A DNA stretch of 64,000 bases from Streptomyces netropsis. GTDB taxonomy: Bacteria; Actinomycetota; Actinomycetes; Streptomycetales; Streptomycetaceae. Positions within the stretch are counted from its first letter, which is position 1, and each line of letters starts with the position of its first letter. The DNA lies in NCBI RefSeq assembly GCF_014203545.1, contig NZ_JACHJG010000003.1, positions 372,001 through 436,000 on the forward strand. Reading direction: 5' to 3'. The notes below the pieces were generated by a model. It had not been told where the DNA came from. It saw only the letters and a program-made list of their open reading frames with translations, and made no database searches. Positions 15,378 through 24,464 of the stretch are shown here, piece by piece. Made by a program: the position numbers and the translations under genes.

Positions 15378-18260
15378 TCAGCTGCCCGGCTTGGCCGCCT
15401 TCTCGGCGGCCGCGGCCTCGGCCTTGGCGGCCCGGTCCAGCGCCTCCTTCAGGCTCTGCTGGGCCTTGCCGTAGGCCGTCCAGTCCTTGTCGTCGAGCGC
15501 CTTCTGGCTCGCGTCGAAGGCGTCCTGGGCGTCCTTCAGGGCCTGCTTGACCGTGGGGTCCTGGGACGGCGGCTTCGTGGGGGTGTCCCCCGGCGGCTTC
15601 GTGGGGCTGTCGGGGCTCTTGACCCCGAAGACCACGTCCAACGCCTTGGTGAGGTCGTCCTCGAAGGCGGTCTTCTCCCCGTAGGTCACCAGGACCTTCT
15701 TCAGCCGGGGGAAGTTCGTGCCGGCGCCGCGCACGTAGACCGGCTCGACGTACAGCAGCCCGCCGTCGAGCGGCACGGTCAGCAGATTGCCGTACTCGAT
15801 CTCGGAGTCCCCGCGCTTCAAGATATTGATCTTGTTGGCGATCTCGGGGTCACCGTTGAACTTGCTCTGCACCTGCTGGGGGCCCGACACCGTGGTCTCG
15901 GACGGCAGTTTCAGGATTCTGATCTTGCCGTAGTCGGGGCTCTTCGCGTCGGCGTCGACGGCCATGAAGGCACCGAGGTTCTCCCGGCTCTTCGGCGTCA
16001 GCGTCGTCGTCAGCGAGAACGACTGCTCCTGCTGGTCCGGCATCTTCATGCTGAGGTAGTACGGCGGCACCGCGTTCTTCGACTTGGTGGTCGGGTCGTT
16101 CGGCACCTCCCAGCGCTCACTGCCGGTGTAGAACGTGCCCGGGTTGGTGACGTGGTAGCGGGTGAGCAGCTCGCGCTGGACCTTGAAGAGGTCCTGCGGG
16201 TAGCGCATGTGGTCCATCAGGTCCGAGTCGATCTGGCTCTTGGCCTTCACCGTTCCCGGGAAGGCCTTCATCCAGGTCTTGAGCACCGGGTCCTTGGTGT
16301 CCCACTGGTACAGCTTCACCGTGCCGTCGTAGGCGTCCACGGTCGCCTTCACGGAGTTGCGGATGTAGTTGACCTGGTTCTGCTGGGCCACCACCGCCCG
16401 CTGTCCGGTCGTCAGCGAGTCCGCCGTCGTGTCACCGAGGGTCGTACGGGACGCGTACGGATAGCCGTTGGTCGTGGTGTAGGCGTCCACGATCCACTGG
16501 ATGCGACCGCCTACGACCGCCGGGTAGGCGTCGCCGTCGATGGTCAGCCACGGGGCGACCGCCTCGACGCGCTCCTTGGGCGTGCGGTTGTACAGGATCC
16601 GCGAACCCTCGCCGATGGCACCCGAGTAGAGGATCTGCGGCTCGCCGAAGGCCACCGCGTAAGCGGCCCGGTTGACCGGGTTCGAGAGGTTCACACCGCT
16701 CTTGCCCCGGTAGCTGTAGCTCTTCTCGCCCTTGTCGCCGGAGTAGTCCAGCTCCTTCTGCGGCCCGCCGACGATCGAGTACTGCGTCGTCTTCTCGCCG
16801 TAGTACACCCGCTGCTCGTACGAGCCGAGCTTGCCGGTGGTCGGCAGGTTCTTCTCGGTGAAGTCCGGGTCGCCCTCACCGACGGTGGCGGTGCCCTTCG
16901 CGGTGATGGCGCCGTAGCCGTGGGTGTACTTGAAGTGGTCGTTGATCCAATTGCGCTCGGGGATGCCGTTGATGTTCAGCTCGCGCAGACCGACGACCGT
17001 GTCCGTCTCCTTGCCGTCGACCTTGTAGCGGTCGACGTCCAGGGTGGACGGGAACTGGTAGTACCCACGGACCTGCTGGAGCTGCTGGAACGTGGGCGAG
17101 ACGATGTTCGGGTCGAGCATCCGCAGGCTGGCGGTCGAGTTGGCCGCGTCGCGCAGCTTCTGCTTGTCCTTGGCCTTGAGGTCGCTGGTGCCCGCGTAGT
17201 CCTTCACCTGCGAGCCGTCGATGCCGTAGGCCTCGCGCGTCGCGGTGATGTTCTTCTTGATGTACGGGGCTTCCTTGGCCTGCTCGTTCGGCTGGACCTG
17301 GAACTTCTGCACGATCGCCGGGTAGAGCCCGCCGATCAGGACCGCCGAGAGCACCATCAGACCGAAGCCGATCACCGGCAGCTGCCAGGTGCGCCGCCAG
17401 AGCGTCGCGAAGAACAGCACGGCGCAGATCAGCGCGATGATGAAGAGGATGGTCTTGGCCGGCAGATAGGCGTTGGCGTCGACGTACCGCAGGCCGGTCC
17501 AGCCCTCGGTGGACTTCAGCCCGCTGGACTTCACCGCCAGGCCGTACCGGTCGAGCCAGTACGCGACGGCCTTGAGCGTGACGAAGATGCCGAGCAGCAC
17601 CGACAGGTGTCCCGTGGCCGCCGCGGAGGCCCGCGCGCCCGGGCTGGTGGGCCGCAGACCGTTGTAGAGGTAGTGCACCAGGGTCGCGGCGATCAGCGAC
17701 AGGACCGCGGCCGCGAAGCCGAAGCTCAGCAGGAAGCGGTACCAGGGAAGATCGAACGTGTAGAACGCGATGTCCTTGTGGAACTGCGGGTCCGTCTGAC
17801 CGAAGGACACGCCGTTGACCCACATGAGCCAGGTGCGCCACTGCCCGGCCGCGGACGCGCCGGCGACCAGCCCGACGAGCGAGGCGATGGCCAGCAGCAC
17901 CCACTTCTTGTAGGGCGCGATGCTCATCCGGTAGCGGTCGAGGCTCTCCTGCTCCCCCGACATCGCGCTCAGCGGCGGCCGCAGCCGGTGCGCGAGCCAG
18001 ATGTTGAATCCCACCGCCAGGGCCATCAGCAGTCCGAAGACCGCGAACAGACCGATCTTGGTGCCCAGGGTGGTGGTGAAGACGGAGGAGTAGTGCACGG
18101 AGCGGTACCAGAGCCATTGCGTCCAGTACCCGGCGAACATGACGAAGAGCATGGCCAGCACGGCCAGCACGCCCAAGGTCATGAGCAGGGTCCGGACGCG
18201 CCGGGACGGGCGGCCGACTCTCATCCGTGGCCTCGTCGGGCCTCCGCCGCGGTCCGGCAT
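15378..18260 (-). CDS. UPF0182 family membrane protein
   Basis: 960 aa from the ATG at 18260 ([18 protein letters not shown]); a GTG seven codons earlier is an alternative, and neither has a strong ribosome-binding site. Seven membrane helices lie in the first ~320 residues, followed by a ~540-residue extracytoplasmic region and a C-terminal Ala/Lys-rich helical tail ([19 protein letters not shown]) after a [13 protein letters not shown] linker. The family is conserved in actinobacteria (Rv3193c in M. tuberculosis) and has no established function. Confidence 0.93.
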   Translation of the reverse strand: MPDRGGGPTRPRMRVGRPSRRVRTLLMTLGVLAVLAMLFVMFAGYWTQWLWYRSVHYSSVFTTTLGTKIGLFAVFGLLMALAVGFNIWLAHRLRPPLSAMSGEQESLDRYRMSIAPYKKWVLLAIASLVGLVAGASAAGQWRTWLMWVNGVSFGQTDPQFHKDIAFYTFDLPWYRFLLSFGFAAAVLSLIAATLVHYLYNGLRPTSPGARASAAATGHLSVLLGIFVTLKAVAYWLDRYGLAVKSSGLKSTEGWTGLRYVDANAYLPAKTILFIIALICAVLFFATLWRRTWQLPVIGFGLMVLSAVLIGGLYPAIVQKFQVQPNEQAKEAPYIKKNITATREAYGIDGSQVKDYAGTSDLKAKDKQKLRDAANSTASLRMLDPNIVSPTFQQLQQVRGYYQFPSTLDVDRYKVDGKETDTVVGLRELNINGIPERNWINDHFKYTHGYGAITAKGTATVGEGDPDFTEKNLPTTGKLGSYEQRVYYGEKTTQYSIVGGPQKELDYSGDKGEKSYSYRGKSGVNLSNPVNRAAYAVAFGEPQILYSGAIGEGSRILYNRTPKERVEAVAPWLTIDGDAYPAVVGGRIQWIVDAYTTTNGYPYASRTTLGDTTADSLTTGQRAVVAQQNQVNYIRNSVKATVDAYDGTVKLYQWDTKDPVLKTWMKAFPGTVKAKSQIDSDLMDHMRYPQDLFKVQRELLTRYHVTNPGTFYTGSERWEVPNDPTTKSKNAVPPYYLSMKMPDQQEQSFSLTTTLTPKSRENLGAFMAVDADAKSPDYGKIRILKLPSETTVSGPQQVQSKFNGDPEIANKINILKRGDSEIEYGNLLTVPLDGGLLYVEPVYVRGAGTNFPRLKKVLVTYGEKTAFEDDLTKALDVVFGVKSPDSPTKPPGDTPTKPPSQDPTVKQALKDAQDAFDASQKALDDKDWTAYGKAQQSLKEALDRAAKAEAAAAEKAAKPGS

Positions 18261-18403
18261 CTGGAAAGCCAAGGTGCGCACCTCGAAGTTCGCTGTCGAT
18301 GAAGCTGTCGATCAGGCCCAGCGATCGTAGGACCCAGTGTGGCAACTTACCGAGGCTTTACTCAGTTCCCGTTTTTGGTCACTCTCAGGGCACGATTGTG
18401 ACC

Positions 18404-18982
18404 ATGTCCAGCTTTCCCAGCTTCCCCAGCCCCTCCGAACCCGGCACCCCGATGGCCGCCAGCCCGCTGACCCGAGCCGTGCTCGAAATCGACGAGTACG
18501 CCTCCGGCCTCGGCTGGGACCAGCCCGCCCGTCTCTTCGCCCTGGTCGACACCGCGAAACTGCGCGCCCAGGAGCCCGGCCTGGCCGCCCAGCTCGGCCT
18601 CGACGAAACCCCCGGCAACGCCACCTCGCTCACCCCCATCGAGCAGGACGAGCTGCCGCGCGGCACCGCCCTCGACAAGTTCCTCGGCACCATCGCCTGG
18701 CCCGACGCGGTGGTCGGCTGCGCCCTGACCGTGGAGCGGCTGATGCTGCCGCCGTCCGCCGAGGGGACCGTGCCGAACGGGATGAACGAGAAGCAGCTCG
18801 CCAAGTGGGTCGCGGCGCACCCGGACCGGCAGGAGGTCCGGATGACCGTCGCGGTGCTGCGCGACGGCGCGCGCGAGTCGGCGCTGCGTCTGCGCGAGAA
18901 GGACTCGCCGAACGAGGTGCTGACCGGGGCCGACCTCGTACCGGGCCTGGCCGAGGCCCTCGCGGCCACGTTCGAGGGCTGA
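18404..18982 (+). CDS. Conserved actinobacterial protein (PPA1309-like)
   Basis: 192 aa from the ATG at 18404. No signal peptide or membrane segment. Conserved-looking blocks are ASPLTRAVLEIDEYASGLGWDQPARLFALVDT and FLGTIAWPDAVVGCALTVERLMLPP. I recall this as the PPA1309 family, found next to UPF0182 genes in actinobacteria; the function is unknown. It is divergent from the UPF0182 gene across ~140 bp. Confidence 0.8.
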   Translation: MSSFPSFPSPSEPGTPMAASPLTRAVLEIDEYASGLGWDQPARLFALVDTAKLRAQEPGLAAQLGLDETPGNATSLTPIEQDELPRGTALDKFLGTIAWPDAVVGCALTVERLMLPPSAEGTVPNGMNEKQLAKWVAAHPDRQEVRMTVAVLRDGARESALRLREKDSPNEVLTGADLVPGLAEALAATFEG

Positions 18983-19010
18983 CGCCGGCCCGCGTCCGCG
19001 GGGGTGGCGC

Positions 19011-19053
19011 CTAGGGCCTGGGCCTGTCTCTCAGATCCGGGAGCAGGCCCTAG
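19011..19053. terminator. Possible terminator between convergent PPA1309-like and Lon/PDZ genes
   Basis: CTAGGGCCTG (19011-19020) and CAGGCCCTAG (19044-19053) can pair across a 23-base loop. The right arm includes the TAG stop of the protease gene. Confidence 0.4.
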
Positions 19054-20138
19054 CGACCCGTCGAGCAGCTCGGCAGGTTCGCCGCGTCACCCTTGCGGAT
19101 CTTCTCGAGGGCCTTCGTCGCGTCACCTATGGTGTCGACCTTGACGAGCGTGAGGCCCTTGGGGGTGTCCTTGGCGGCCGCCGCGCAATTGTCCTTGGGC
19201 GTGAGGAAGAACCTGGCGCCCTTGGACCGCGCGGCGACCGTCTTCATCTGGATCCCGCCGATCGGCCCGACCTTGCCGGTGTCGTCGATCGTGCCCGTAC
19301 CGGCGATGAACTTGCCGCCGGTGAGGTCCTCCGGGGTCAGCTTGTCGACTATCCCGAGGGCGAACATCAGCCCGGCGCTCGGCCCGCCGACGTCCGTCAG
19401 CTTGATGTTGATCGAGAACGGGAAGGTGTGGTCGATCCCGGCCTGGATGCCGACGACGGCCCGCTTGTCGGGGGCCTTGCCCGTGACGAGGCCGACCGTC
19501 TGCTCCTGCCTCGGCGCCCGCTTCTCCTTCTCCGCCGCGGCCGCCTCCTTGGCCGGGACGACCCGGAACAAGACCTCCTGGCCGGGCTGGTGCTTGGTGA
19601 CGAGCCTGGCCACGTCTCCGGGCTGCTTGATCTCCGTACCGTCGACGGCCTTGATCACATCGCCCGCGTGCAAGGCGCCCTCGGCCGGGCTGCCCTTGAC
19701 GACCGACGCCACGACGACGCGCGTGCCGACCGGGATCTTCAGCTCCTTGAGCGCCGCCACCTTGGCGCTCTCCTGGGACTGGCTGAACTCCTCGGCGGTC
19801 TCCTGGTTCAGCTGGTCCGGGGTCTTGTCGTCCGGATAGAGCGTGCTGTGCGGGACCACCAGATTGTCGTGCGCGAGCCAGCCGTAGACCGCTTCGACCA
19901 GATTCATCCGGTACTGCGAGCCGGTGACGCGGACCGTCGTCATATTGAGATTGCCGCTGGTCGGATACGTCTTGTGGCCGGAGATCTGGAGCACCGGCTC
20001 ACCGCCGTGCTCACCGAGGGTGTTGTACGTCGGCCCCGGCGACATCTCCGCGTACGGCACGGGGATCAGCACGCCTGCGCAGAGCAGCGCGATCAGCATC
20101 AGGAGGGAGGCGAGCATCGTCGCGGTGCGGCGGGGCAT
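19050..20138 (-). CDS. Membrane-anchored Lon-like serine protease with PDZ domain (YlbL type)
   Basis: 362 aa from the ATG at 20138. One N-terminal membrane helix (MLASLLMLIALLCAGVLIPVP), a PDZ domain at ~130-215 (VVKGSPAEGALHAGDVIKAVDG), and an S16 Lon-type domain at ~230-345. The Ser-Lys dyad is visible as TDVGGPSAGLMFALG (Ser) and GPIGGIQMKT (Lys). It is probably an extracytoplasmic protease; homologues include Bacillus YlbL and M. tuberculosis Rv3194c. The substrate is unknown. Likely a leaderless transcript. Confidence 0.93.
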   Translation of the reverse strand: MPRRTATMLASLLMLIALLCAGVLIPVPYAEMSPGPTYNTLGEHGGEPVLQISGHKTYPTSGNLNMTTVRVTGSQYRMNLVEAVYGWLAHDNLVVPHSTLYPDDKTPDQLNQETAEEFSQSQESAKVAALKELKIPVGTRVVVASVVKGSPAEGALHAGDVIKAVDGTEIKQPGDVARLVTKHQPGQEVLFRVVPAKEAAAAEKEKRAPRQEQTVGLVTGKAPDKRAVVGIQAGIDHTFPFSINIKLTDVGGPSAGLMFALGIVDKLTPEDLTGGKFIAGTGTIDDTGKVGPIGGIQMKTVAARSKGARFFLTPKDNCAAAAKDTPKGLTLVKVDTIGDATKALEKIRKGDAANLPSCSTGR

Positions 20139-20144
20139 GGAACG

Positions 20145-20150
20145 ACAGTA
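20145..20150 (-). promoter_or_regulatory. Putative -10 for a leaderless Lon/PDZ protease mRNA
   Basis: TACTGT on the minus strand ends six bases before the ATG, with no ribosome-binding site present. A weak GTGGAC lies 16 bases upstream as a possible -35. Confidence 0.5.
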
Positions 20151-20203
20151 CGGGACGGGTCCGACAGTCCACCCCCGGGGCGGTCCGTACGGGGCAGGGC
20201 CCG

Positions 20204-20386
20204 CTAGGCCGCGTCGGAGCCCGGCGAGGCGCCGGGATCCCGGCGTTCCATGGCGGCGCGGAACCGCTCGTAGCCCGCCAGTTCCGCGACGTCGCCGACC
20301 TTGCGGTTGCGGCCCGCCCAACTCCCCCACGTGGCGGCGGCAACGGCCGCGGCCACGGGGATCAGCAACCATGCAAGTGCCGCCAT
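20204..20386 (-). CDS. Small single-pass membrane protein
   Basis: 60 aa from the ATG at 20386, chosen for the strong GGGAGG ten bases upstream. One N-terminal helix (LAWLLIPVAAAVAAATWGSWAG) is followed by a charged tail (RNRKVGDVAELAGYERFRAAMERRD). It is likely an inner-membrane protein with a cytoplasmic tail. I do not recognise a function. It lies upstream of the Lon/PDZ protease on the same strand, but that gene has its own promoter-like element. Confidence 0.8.
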   Translation of the reverse strand: MAALAWLLIPVAAAVAAATWGSWAGRNRKVGDVAELAGYERFRAAMERRDPGASPGSDAA

Positions 20387-20510
20387 GCCGGCCTCCCGAC
20401 CCCTTCCGAAGCGCAACTGACTGATGAGCAGATTAAACGTCCGCCGTCACAACGCTTACGTCAGGGGCCCGGTTACGCAACCGGGGTGAGCCATTGGTGG
20501 TCTGGCCTGC

Positions 20511-20546
20511 GGAGATGGAGTACCCCCAAGGAGATGGGGTACCCCC
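20511..20546. repeat. Two direct copies of a 17-bp repeat
   Basis: GGAGATGGAGTACCCCC (20511-20527) and GGAGATGGGGTACCCCC (20530-20546) differ at one base. Non-coding, directly downstream of moaE. Confidence 0.85.
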
Positions 20547-20558
20547 GATCCGACGGCG

Positions 20559-21029
20559 CTACGCGCCGACCCATTCTTCCGTGCCGTCCGTGAACTTCTG
20601 GTGCTTCCAGATCGGGACCTCCGCCTTGAGGTCGTCGATCAGACGGCGGCACGCCGCGAAGGCCTCGGCCCGGTGCGGACAGGAGACGGCCACCACGACC
20701 GCCAGGTCGCCGACGGCCAGCTCCCCCACCCGGTGCACCGCGGCGAGCGCCCGTACGGGGAAGTCCGCCACGATCTTCTCGGCGACGCGGCGCAGCTCGG
20801 CCTCGGCCGTGGGGTGCGCGGAGTAGCCGAGCCCGTCCACGTCCGCGCCGCCGTCGTGGTCGCGCACCGTGCCCACGAAGAGCGCGGTGCCCCCCGCGGC
20901 GTCGTCGCCGACCGCCGCGAAGACCTCGTCCAGCGACAGCGGGGTGTCACGGACGGCGAGGAGGCGGATCGGGTCCAGGGCGGCGAGCTCACCGGGGTGG
21001 CCGCCGGAGCGGTCGTACGTTCGGGCCAT
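20559..21029 (-). CDS. moaE: Molybdopterin synthase catalytic subunit MoaE
   Basis: 156 aa from the ATG at 21029; an ATG three codons upstream (21038) is equally possible, and neither has a good site. It transfers sulfur to precursor Z together with MoaD in molybdenum cofactor synthesis. Family features: ALFVGTVRDHDGG, VAVSCPHRAEAFAACRRLIDDLK, and the C-terminal catalytic lysines in VPIWKHQKFTDGTEEWVGA. Cytoplasmic. No moaD is adjacent; moeZ and a molybdate uptake operon lie elsewhere in the window. Confidence 0.95.
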   Translation of the reverse strand: MARTYDRSGGHPGELAALDPIRLLAVRDTPLSLDEVFAAVGDDAAGGTALFVGTVRDHDGGADVDGLGYSAHPTAEAELRRVAEKIVADFPVRALAAVHRVGELAVGDLAVVVAVSCPHRAEAFAACRRLIDDLKAEVPIWKHQKFTDGTEEWVGA

Positions 21030-21128
21030 GCGGTCCATCGTGCCGCACGCGGGGCGGCGGTGGTGAATGGTGTTTCACCAGGCCGCCCGGAACGCCGTAT
21101 GGAGGGTCCTACAGCGGGCCGGCGGGGC

Positions 21129-22253
21129 CTACAGGCGGCGGCGCGCCTTGCGGGCGCGGCGGACCAGCGCCGCGGTGCCCACCAGGGCGACGGTCGCCCC
21201 CGCGGCGCCCAGCGTGGTGGCGTCCTTGCGGCCGAGCCGGCGGCCCGCGACCGTGTGCCGGCCGGCGACCTCCTCCAGCAGCTCCGCGAGGACCTCCTCG
21301 TTGGTCCAGCGCGGCCGCCAGCCGGCGTCGTGCAGCCGGCTGCCGCTGACCACCCACGGGTGCATCGTGTACTCGAGGTCGCCCGCGGGCGACGGCGTCA
21401 GGCCCAGGCGGTGCAGCCGGGAGGCCGCGCCCAGCGCGACCGCCGAGGGCAGCTCCATACGCCGGATACCGGTCAGCTCCTCGACCTCCTCCTGCTCCAG
21501 CCAGCCGTCGCAGCCCACCGCGAGGTCGCCCTCGGCCTTCTCCAGGGCGGCGAACTCCAGGGCGCTCACCAGGTCCTCCACATGGCAGAACTGCCAGGTC
21601 GGCCGGGATCCGGCGACCACCAGGAGGCGGGGCGACTCGAAGTAGCGGGTGAGGGCGGTGTCGGTGCCGCCGACGAGGACGGCGGGGCGCAGCACGGTGA
21701 CGTTCAGGCCGGGGTGCGCGCGGGGCGCGCGCTTGGCGAGCCGCTCGATCTCCAGCAGGTCGCCGACGCCGGTGGCCTCGGCGGTCGCGCGCAGCTCGGC
21801 GTCCTCGGCGAGCGGTACGGCGTTGTCGGGCCGGGCCCCGTAGACCATCGCGGAGGTGCACAGCACGACGCGGTGCACCCCGGCGGCCGCGGCGGCGGTC
21901 AGCACGGTCTGGGTGCCGCGCACGTTGTAGGCGGTGCGGGCGGCGGGGTCGGTCTCCAGATCGAGGTCCAGGGCGAGGTGGACGACGACGTCGGCACCGC
22001 GCAGCTTCTCCGCGATCGCCGGGTCGCGTACGTCCAGCACATGCCACTGTGCCTCGGTCACGTCGCCGCGGCGCTCGTCTATCGCCACTACCTGCTTGAT
22101 CTCTTCTGATGCGGCCAGCCGCTGCGTGAGCAGCGCGCCGACGCCGCTCGCGGCACCGGTGACGGCGACGACGGGTCGGCGGCCGGGCAGGGCCGTACTG
22201 TCTCGCGCGGAACCGTTTCGCGCTGCGCGAACTTCTCGGTCGGGGGAACTCAC
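21129..22253 (-). CDS. Atypical NAD(P)-dependent epimerase/SDR protein
   Basis: 374 aa from the GTG at 22253, with GGAGA six bases before it. N-terminal Rossmann motif VTGAASGVGALLTQRL at ~residue 28, then DVVVHLALDLD and RVVLCTSAMVYGA as in extended SDRs. At the place of the usual YxxxK it has GDLLEIERLAKR, so the catalytic tyrosine seems to be missing. The C-terminus ends in a hydrophobic helix (LGAAGATVALVGTAALVRRA) and a basic tail, suggesting membrane attachment. Substrate unknown; divergent from the metalloprotease gene. Confidence 0.85.
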   Translation of the reverse strand: MSSPDREVRAARNGSARDSTALPGRRPVVAVTGAASGVGALLTQRLAASEEIKQVVAIDERRGDVTEAQWHVLDVRDPAIAEKLRGADVVVHLALDLDLETDPAARTAYNVRGTQTVLTAAAAAGVHRVVLCTSAMVYGARPDNAVPLAEDAELRATAEATGVGDLLEIERLAKRAPRAHPGLNVTVLRPAVLVGGTDTALTRYFESPRLLVVAGSRPTWQFCHVEDLVSALEFAALEKAEGDLAVGCDGWLEQEEVEELTGIRRMELPSAVALGAASRLHRLGLTPSPAGDLEYTMHPWVVSGSRLHDAGWRPRWTNEEVLAELLEEVAGRHTVAGRRLGRKDATTLGAAGATVALVGTAALVRRARKARRRL

Positions 22254-22445
22254 CGGGCGTCTCCAGCGGTTGTCTTCAGTACGTAAGTGTGATGACGCGT
22301 ACGTACCAGGTGACGTCCATCCTGCCGCAGGCCCCGGGTCGGCGAAGCACCAAGCCCGGATACCGCAGAGGTGTCTACGCTGGGTAGTGATGTCGGGCAT
22401 TCGCCGCCGGTTCCACGCCGGCGGCCCTACGAGCCGAGGAAACCC

Positions 22446-23894
22446 GTGAGTGACACCCCATTCGGATTCGGTCTTCCGCCGGAGGAGCCGGAGAACGGCG
22501 ACGACGGCAAGAAGAAGGACGGCAGCCAGGGCGGCGGCCAGGGACCGGCGAATCCGTTCGGGTTCGGCGGGGCCGCGGGCGGCGGGGACAACCCCTTCGC
22601 CGCGATGTTCGGCTCCATGAACCCGGGCGATCTGGGCGCCGCGTTCCAGCAGCTGGGCCAGATGCTCTCGTACGAGGGCGGCCCGGTGAACTGGGACATG
22701 GCCAAGGACATCGCACGGCAGACCGTCGCGCAGGGCACCGCCGACGGCAGCAAGGACGCCAGCGTCACGTCGGGCGAGCGGGCCGCGGTCGAGGAGGCCG
22801 TGCGCCTGGCCGACCTGTGGCTGGACGGCGTGACCTCGCTGCCCTCGGGCGCGGGCACGGCGGTCGCCTGGAGCCGCGCGGAGTGGGTCGAGGCGACCCT
22901 CCCGGTGTGGAAGGACCTGGTCGACCCGGTCGCCGAGCGCGTCGGCGCCGCCATGGGCGACGTACTGCCCGAGGAGATGCAGGCCATGGCCGGCCCGCTG
23001 CTCGGGATGATGCGGCAGATGGGCGGGGCCATGTTCGGCCAGCAGATCGGCCAGGCCGTGGGCGTGCTGGCCGGCGAGGTGGTCGGTTCGACCGATATCG
23101 GCCTGCCGCTCGGCCCCGCGGGCAAGGCCGCCCTGCTGCCGGTGAACATCGCGTCGCTCGGCTCCGGGCTCGGTGTGCCGCAGGACGAGGTCCGGCTGTA
23201 CCTGGCCCTGCGGGAAGCCGCCCACCAGCGGCTCTTCGCCCACGTGCCGTGGCTGCGCTCGCACCTGTTCGGCGCGGTCGAGGGCTACGCCCGGGGCATC
23301 AAGGTCGACACCTCCAAGCTGGAGGACGTGGTCGGCCAGCTCGACCCCTCGCACCCGGAGCAGCTGCAGGACGCCCTTCAGCAGGGCATGTTCCAGCCGG
23401 AGGACACCCCGGAGCAGAAGGCGGCGCTCGCCCGCCTGGAGACCGCGCTCGCGCTGGTCGAGGGCTGGGTCGACGCGGTCGTGCACGCGGCAGCCTCGCC
23501 GCACCTGCCGTCGGCCGACGCGCTGCGCGAGACGCTGCGCCGCCGTCGCGCGTCCGGCGGTCCGGCGGAGCAGACCTTCGCCACCCTGATCGGCCTGGAG
23601 CTGCGGCCGCGCCGCCTGCGGGACGCCTCGCGGCTGTGGGCGTCGCTGACCGACGCACGGGGGCTGGAGGGCCGCGACGCCCTGTGGGAGCACCCCGACA
23701 TGCTGCCGACGGCCGCCGACCTGGACGACCCGGACGGCTTCGTGCACCGCGAGCACCTGGACTTCTCCGAGCTGGACAAGATGCTGGGCGAGGCGGCCGG
23801 GAGCGGGTCCGCGAAGCCGGACCTGAAGAAGGACGCCGCCGGGGACGAGGCAAAGGGCGAAAAGGGCGAGGAAAAGGGCGAAGACGACAAGTGA
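22446..23894 (+). CDS. Zinc-dependent metalloprotease-like protein (DUF2342 family)
   Basis: 482 aa from the GTG at 22446, after GAGGA. The N-terminus is Gly/Asn/Phe-rich and disordered. The conserved core has LREAAHQRLFAHVPWLRSH, the family's zincin-like helix in place of a classical HEXXH, and the matching ALVEGWVDAVV helix. The C-terminus is a Lys/Glu tail. Homologues are widespread in actinobacteria (Rv3195 in M. tuberculosis); a related subgroup is annotated with F420 biosynthesis, but the activity is unproven. The stop overlaps the NUDIX start. Confidence 0.88.
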   Translation: MSDTPFGFGLPPEEPENGDDGKKKDGSQGGGQGPANPFGFGGAAGGGDNPFAAMFGSMNPGDLGAAFQQLGQMLSYEGGPVNWDMAKDIARQTVAQGTADGSKDASVTSGERAAVEEAVRLADLWLDGVTSLPSGAGTAVAWSRAEWVEATLPVWKDLVDPVAERVGAAMGDVLPEEMQAMAGPLLGMMRQMGGAMFGQQIGQAVGVLAGEVVGSTDIGLPLGPAGKAALLPVNIASLGSGLGVPQDEVRLYLALREAAHQRLFAHVPWLRSHLFGAVEGYARGIKVDTSKLEDVVGQLDPSHPEQLQDALQQGMFQPEDTPEQKAALARLETALALVEGWVDAVVHAAASPHLPSADALRETLRRRRASGGPAEQTFATLIGLELRPRRLRDASRLWASLTDARGLEGRDALWEHPDMLPTAADLDDPDGFVHREHLDFSELDKMLGEAAGSGSAKPDLKKDAAGDEAKGEKGEEKGEDDK

Positions 23895-24412
23895 GCCTTC
23901 ATGAGAACGCGGTCCTCGTACTGAAGGAGTACGGGGAGCAGGAAGAGCTGCGCGATCTCTATCTGGATCACCTGGCCGAGCACCCGGACGGCACGTGGAA
24001 GCCCTGCCAGGCCGGGCACATCACGGCGAGCGCGCTGGTGATCGACCCGGCGCGCGGCAAGGTGCTGCTCACGCTGCACCGCAAGCTGCGGATGTGGCTC
24101 CAGATGGGCGGCCACTGCGAGCCCGGCGACGCCACGCTCGCGGCGGCGGCGCTGCGGGAGGCCACCGAGGAGTCCGGCATCGAGGGTCTGACCCTGCTGC
24201 CCGTCGGTCCGGTCCGGCTGGACCGGCACCCGATCCCCTCGCCCTGCAACTGGCACCTCGACGTGCAGTACGCGGCGCTGGTGCCGGAGGGTGCGGTGGA
24301 GGCCATCAGCGACGAGTCGCTGGACCTGCGCTGGTTCGCGTACGACGAGGTGGCCTCGGTGGCCGACGAGTCGGTCGTGAGGCTGATGGAGCGGACGCTC
24401 GCCCGCCTCTGA
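23891..24412 (+). CDS. NUDIX hydrolase
   Basis: 173 aa. The GTG start overlaps the upstream stop as GTGA, so it is translationally coupled. The Nudix box runs from GHCEPGDATLAAAALREATE into ESGI, with the REATEES core intact. The class hydrolyses nucleoside diphosphates linked to another moiety; the substrate is not predictable. Coupling to the metalloprotease is notable and appears conserved in Streptomyces. A strong bidirectional terminator follows. Confidence 0.93.
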   Translation: MSLHENAVLVLKEYGEQEELRDLYLDHLAEHPDGTWKPCQAGHITASALVIDPARGKVLLTLHRKLRMWLQMGGHCEPGDATLAAAALREATEESGIEGLTLLPVGPVRLDRHPIPSPCNWHLDVQYAALVPEGAVEAISDESLDLRWFAYDEVASVADESVVRLMERTLARL

Positions 24413-24420
24413 GAGCGCAC

Positions 24421-24459
24421 GGGTAAGGGGCGCCACGCCCTGAGTGGCGCCCCTTACCC
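24421..24459. terminator. Strong bidirectional terminator
   Basis: GGGTAAGGGGCGCCAC (24421-24436), seven-base loop, GTGGCGCCCCTTACCC (24444-24459): a perfect 16-bp stem between convergent NUDIX and AIM24 genes. Confidence 0.92.
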
Positions 24460-24464
24460 ATCGC

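Noticed and set aside
16152..18302. A 716-codon plus-strand ORF opposite the UPF0182 gene
   Set aside because: Antisense shadow caused by third-position GC bias; the minus strand encodes a full-length conserved family.
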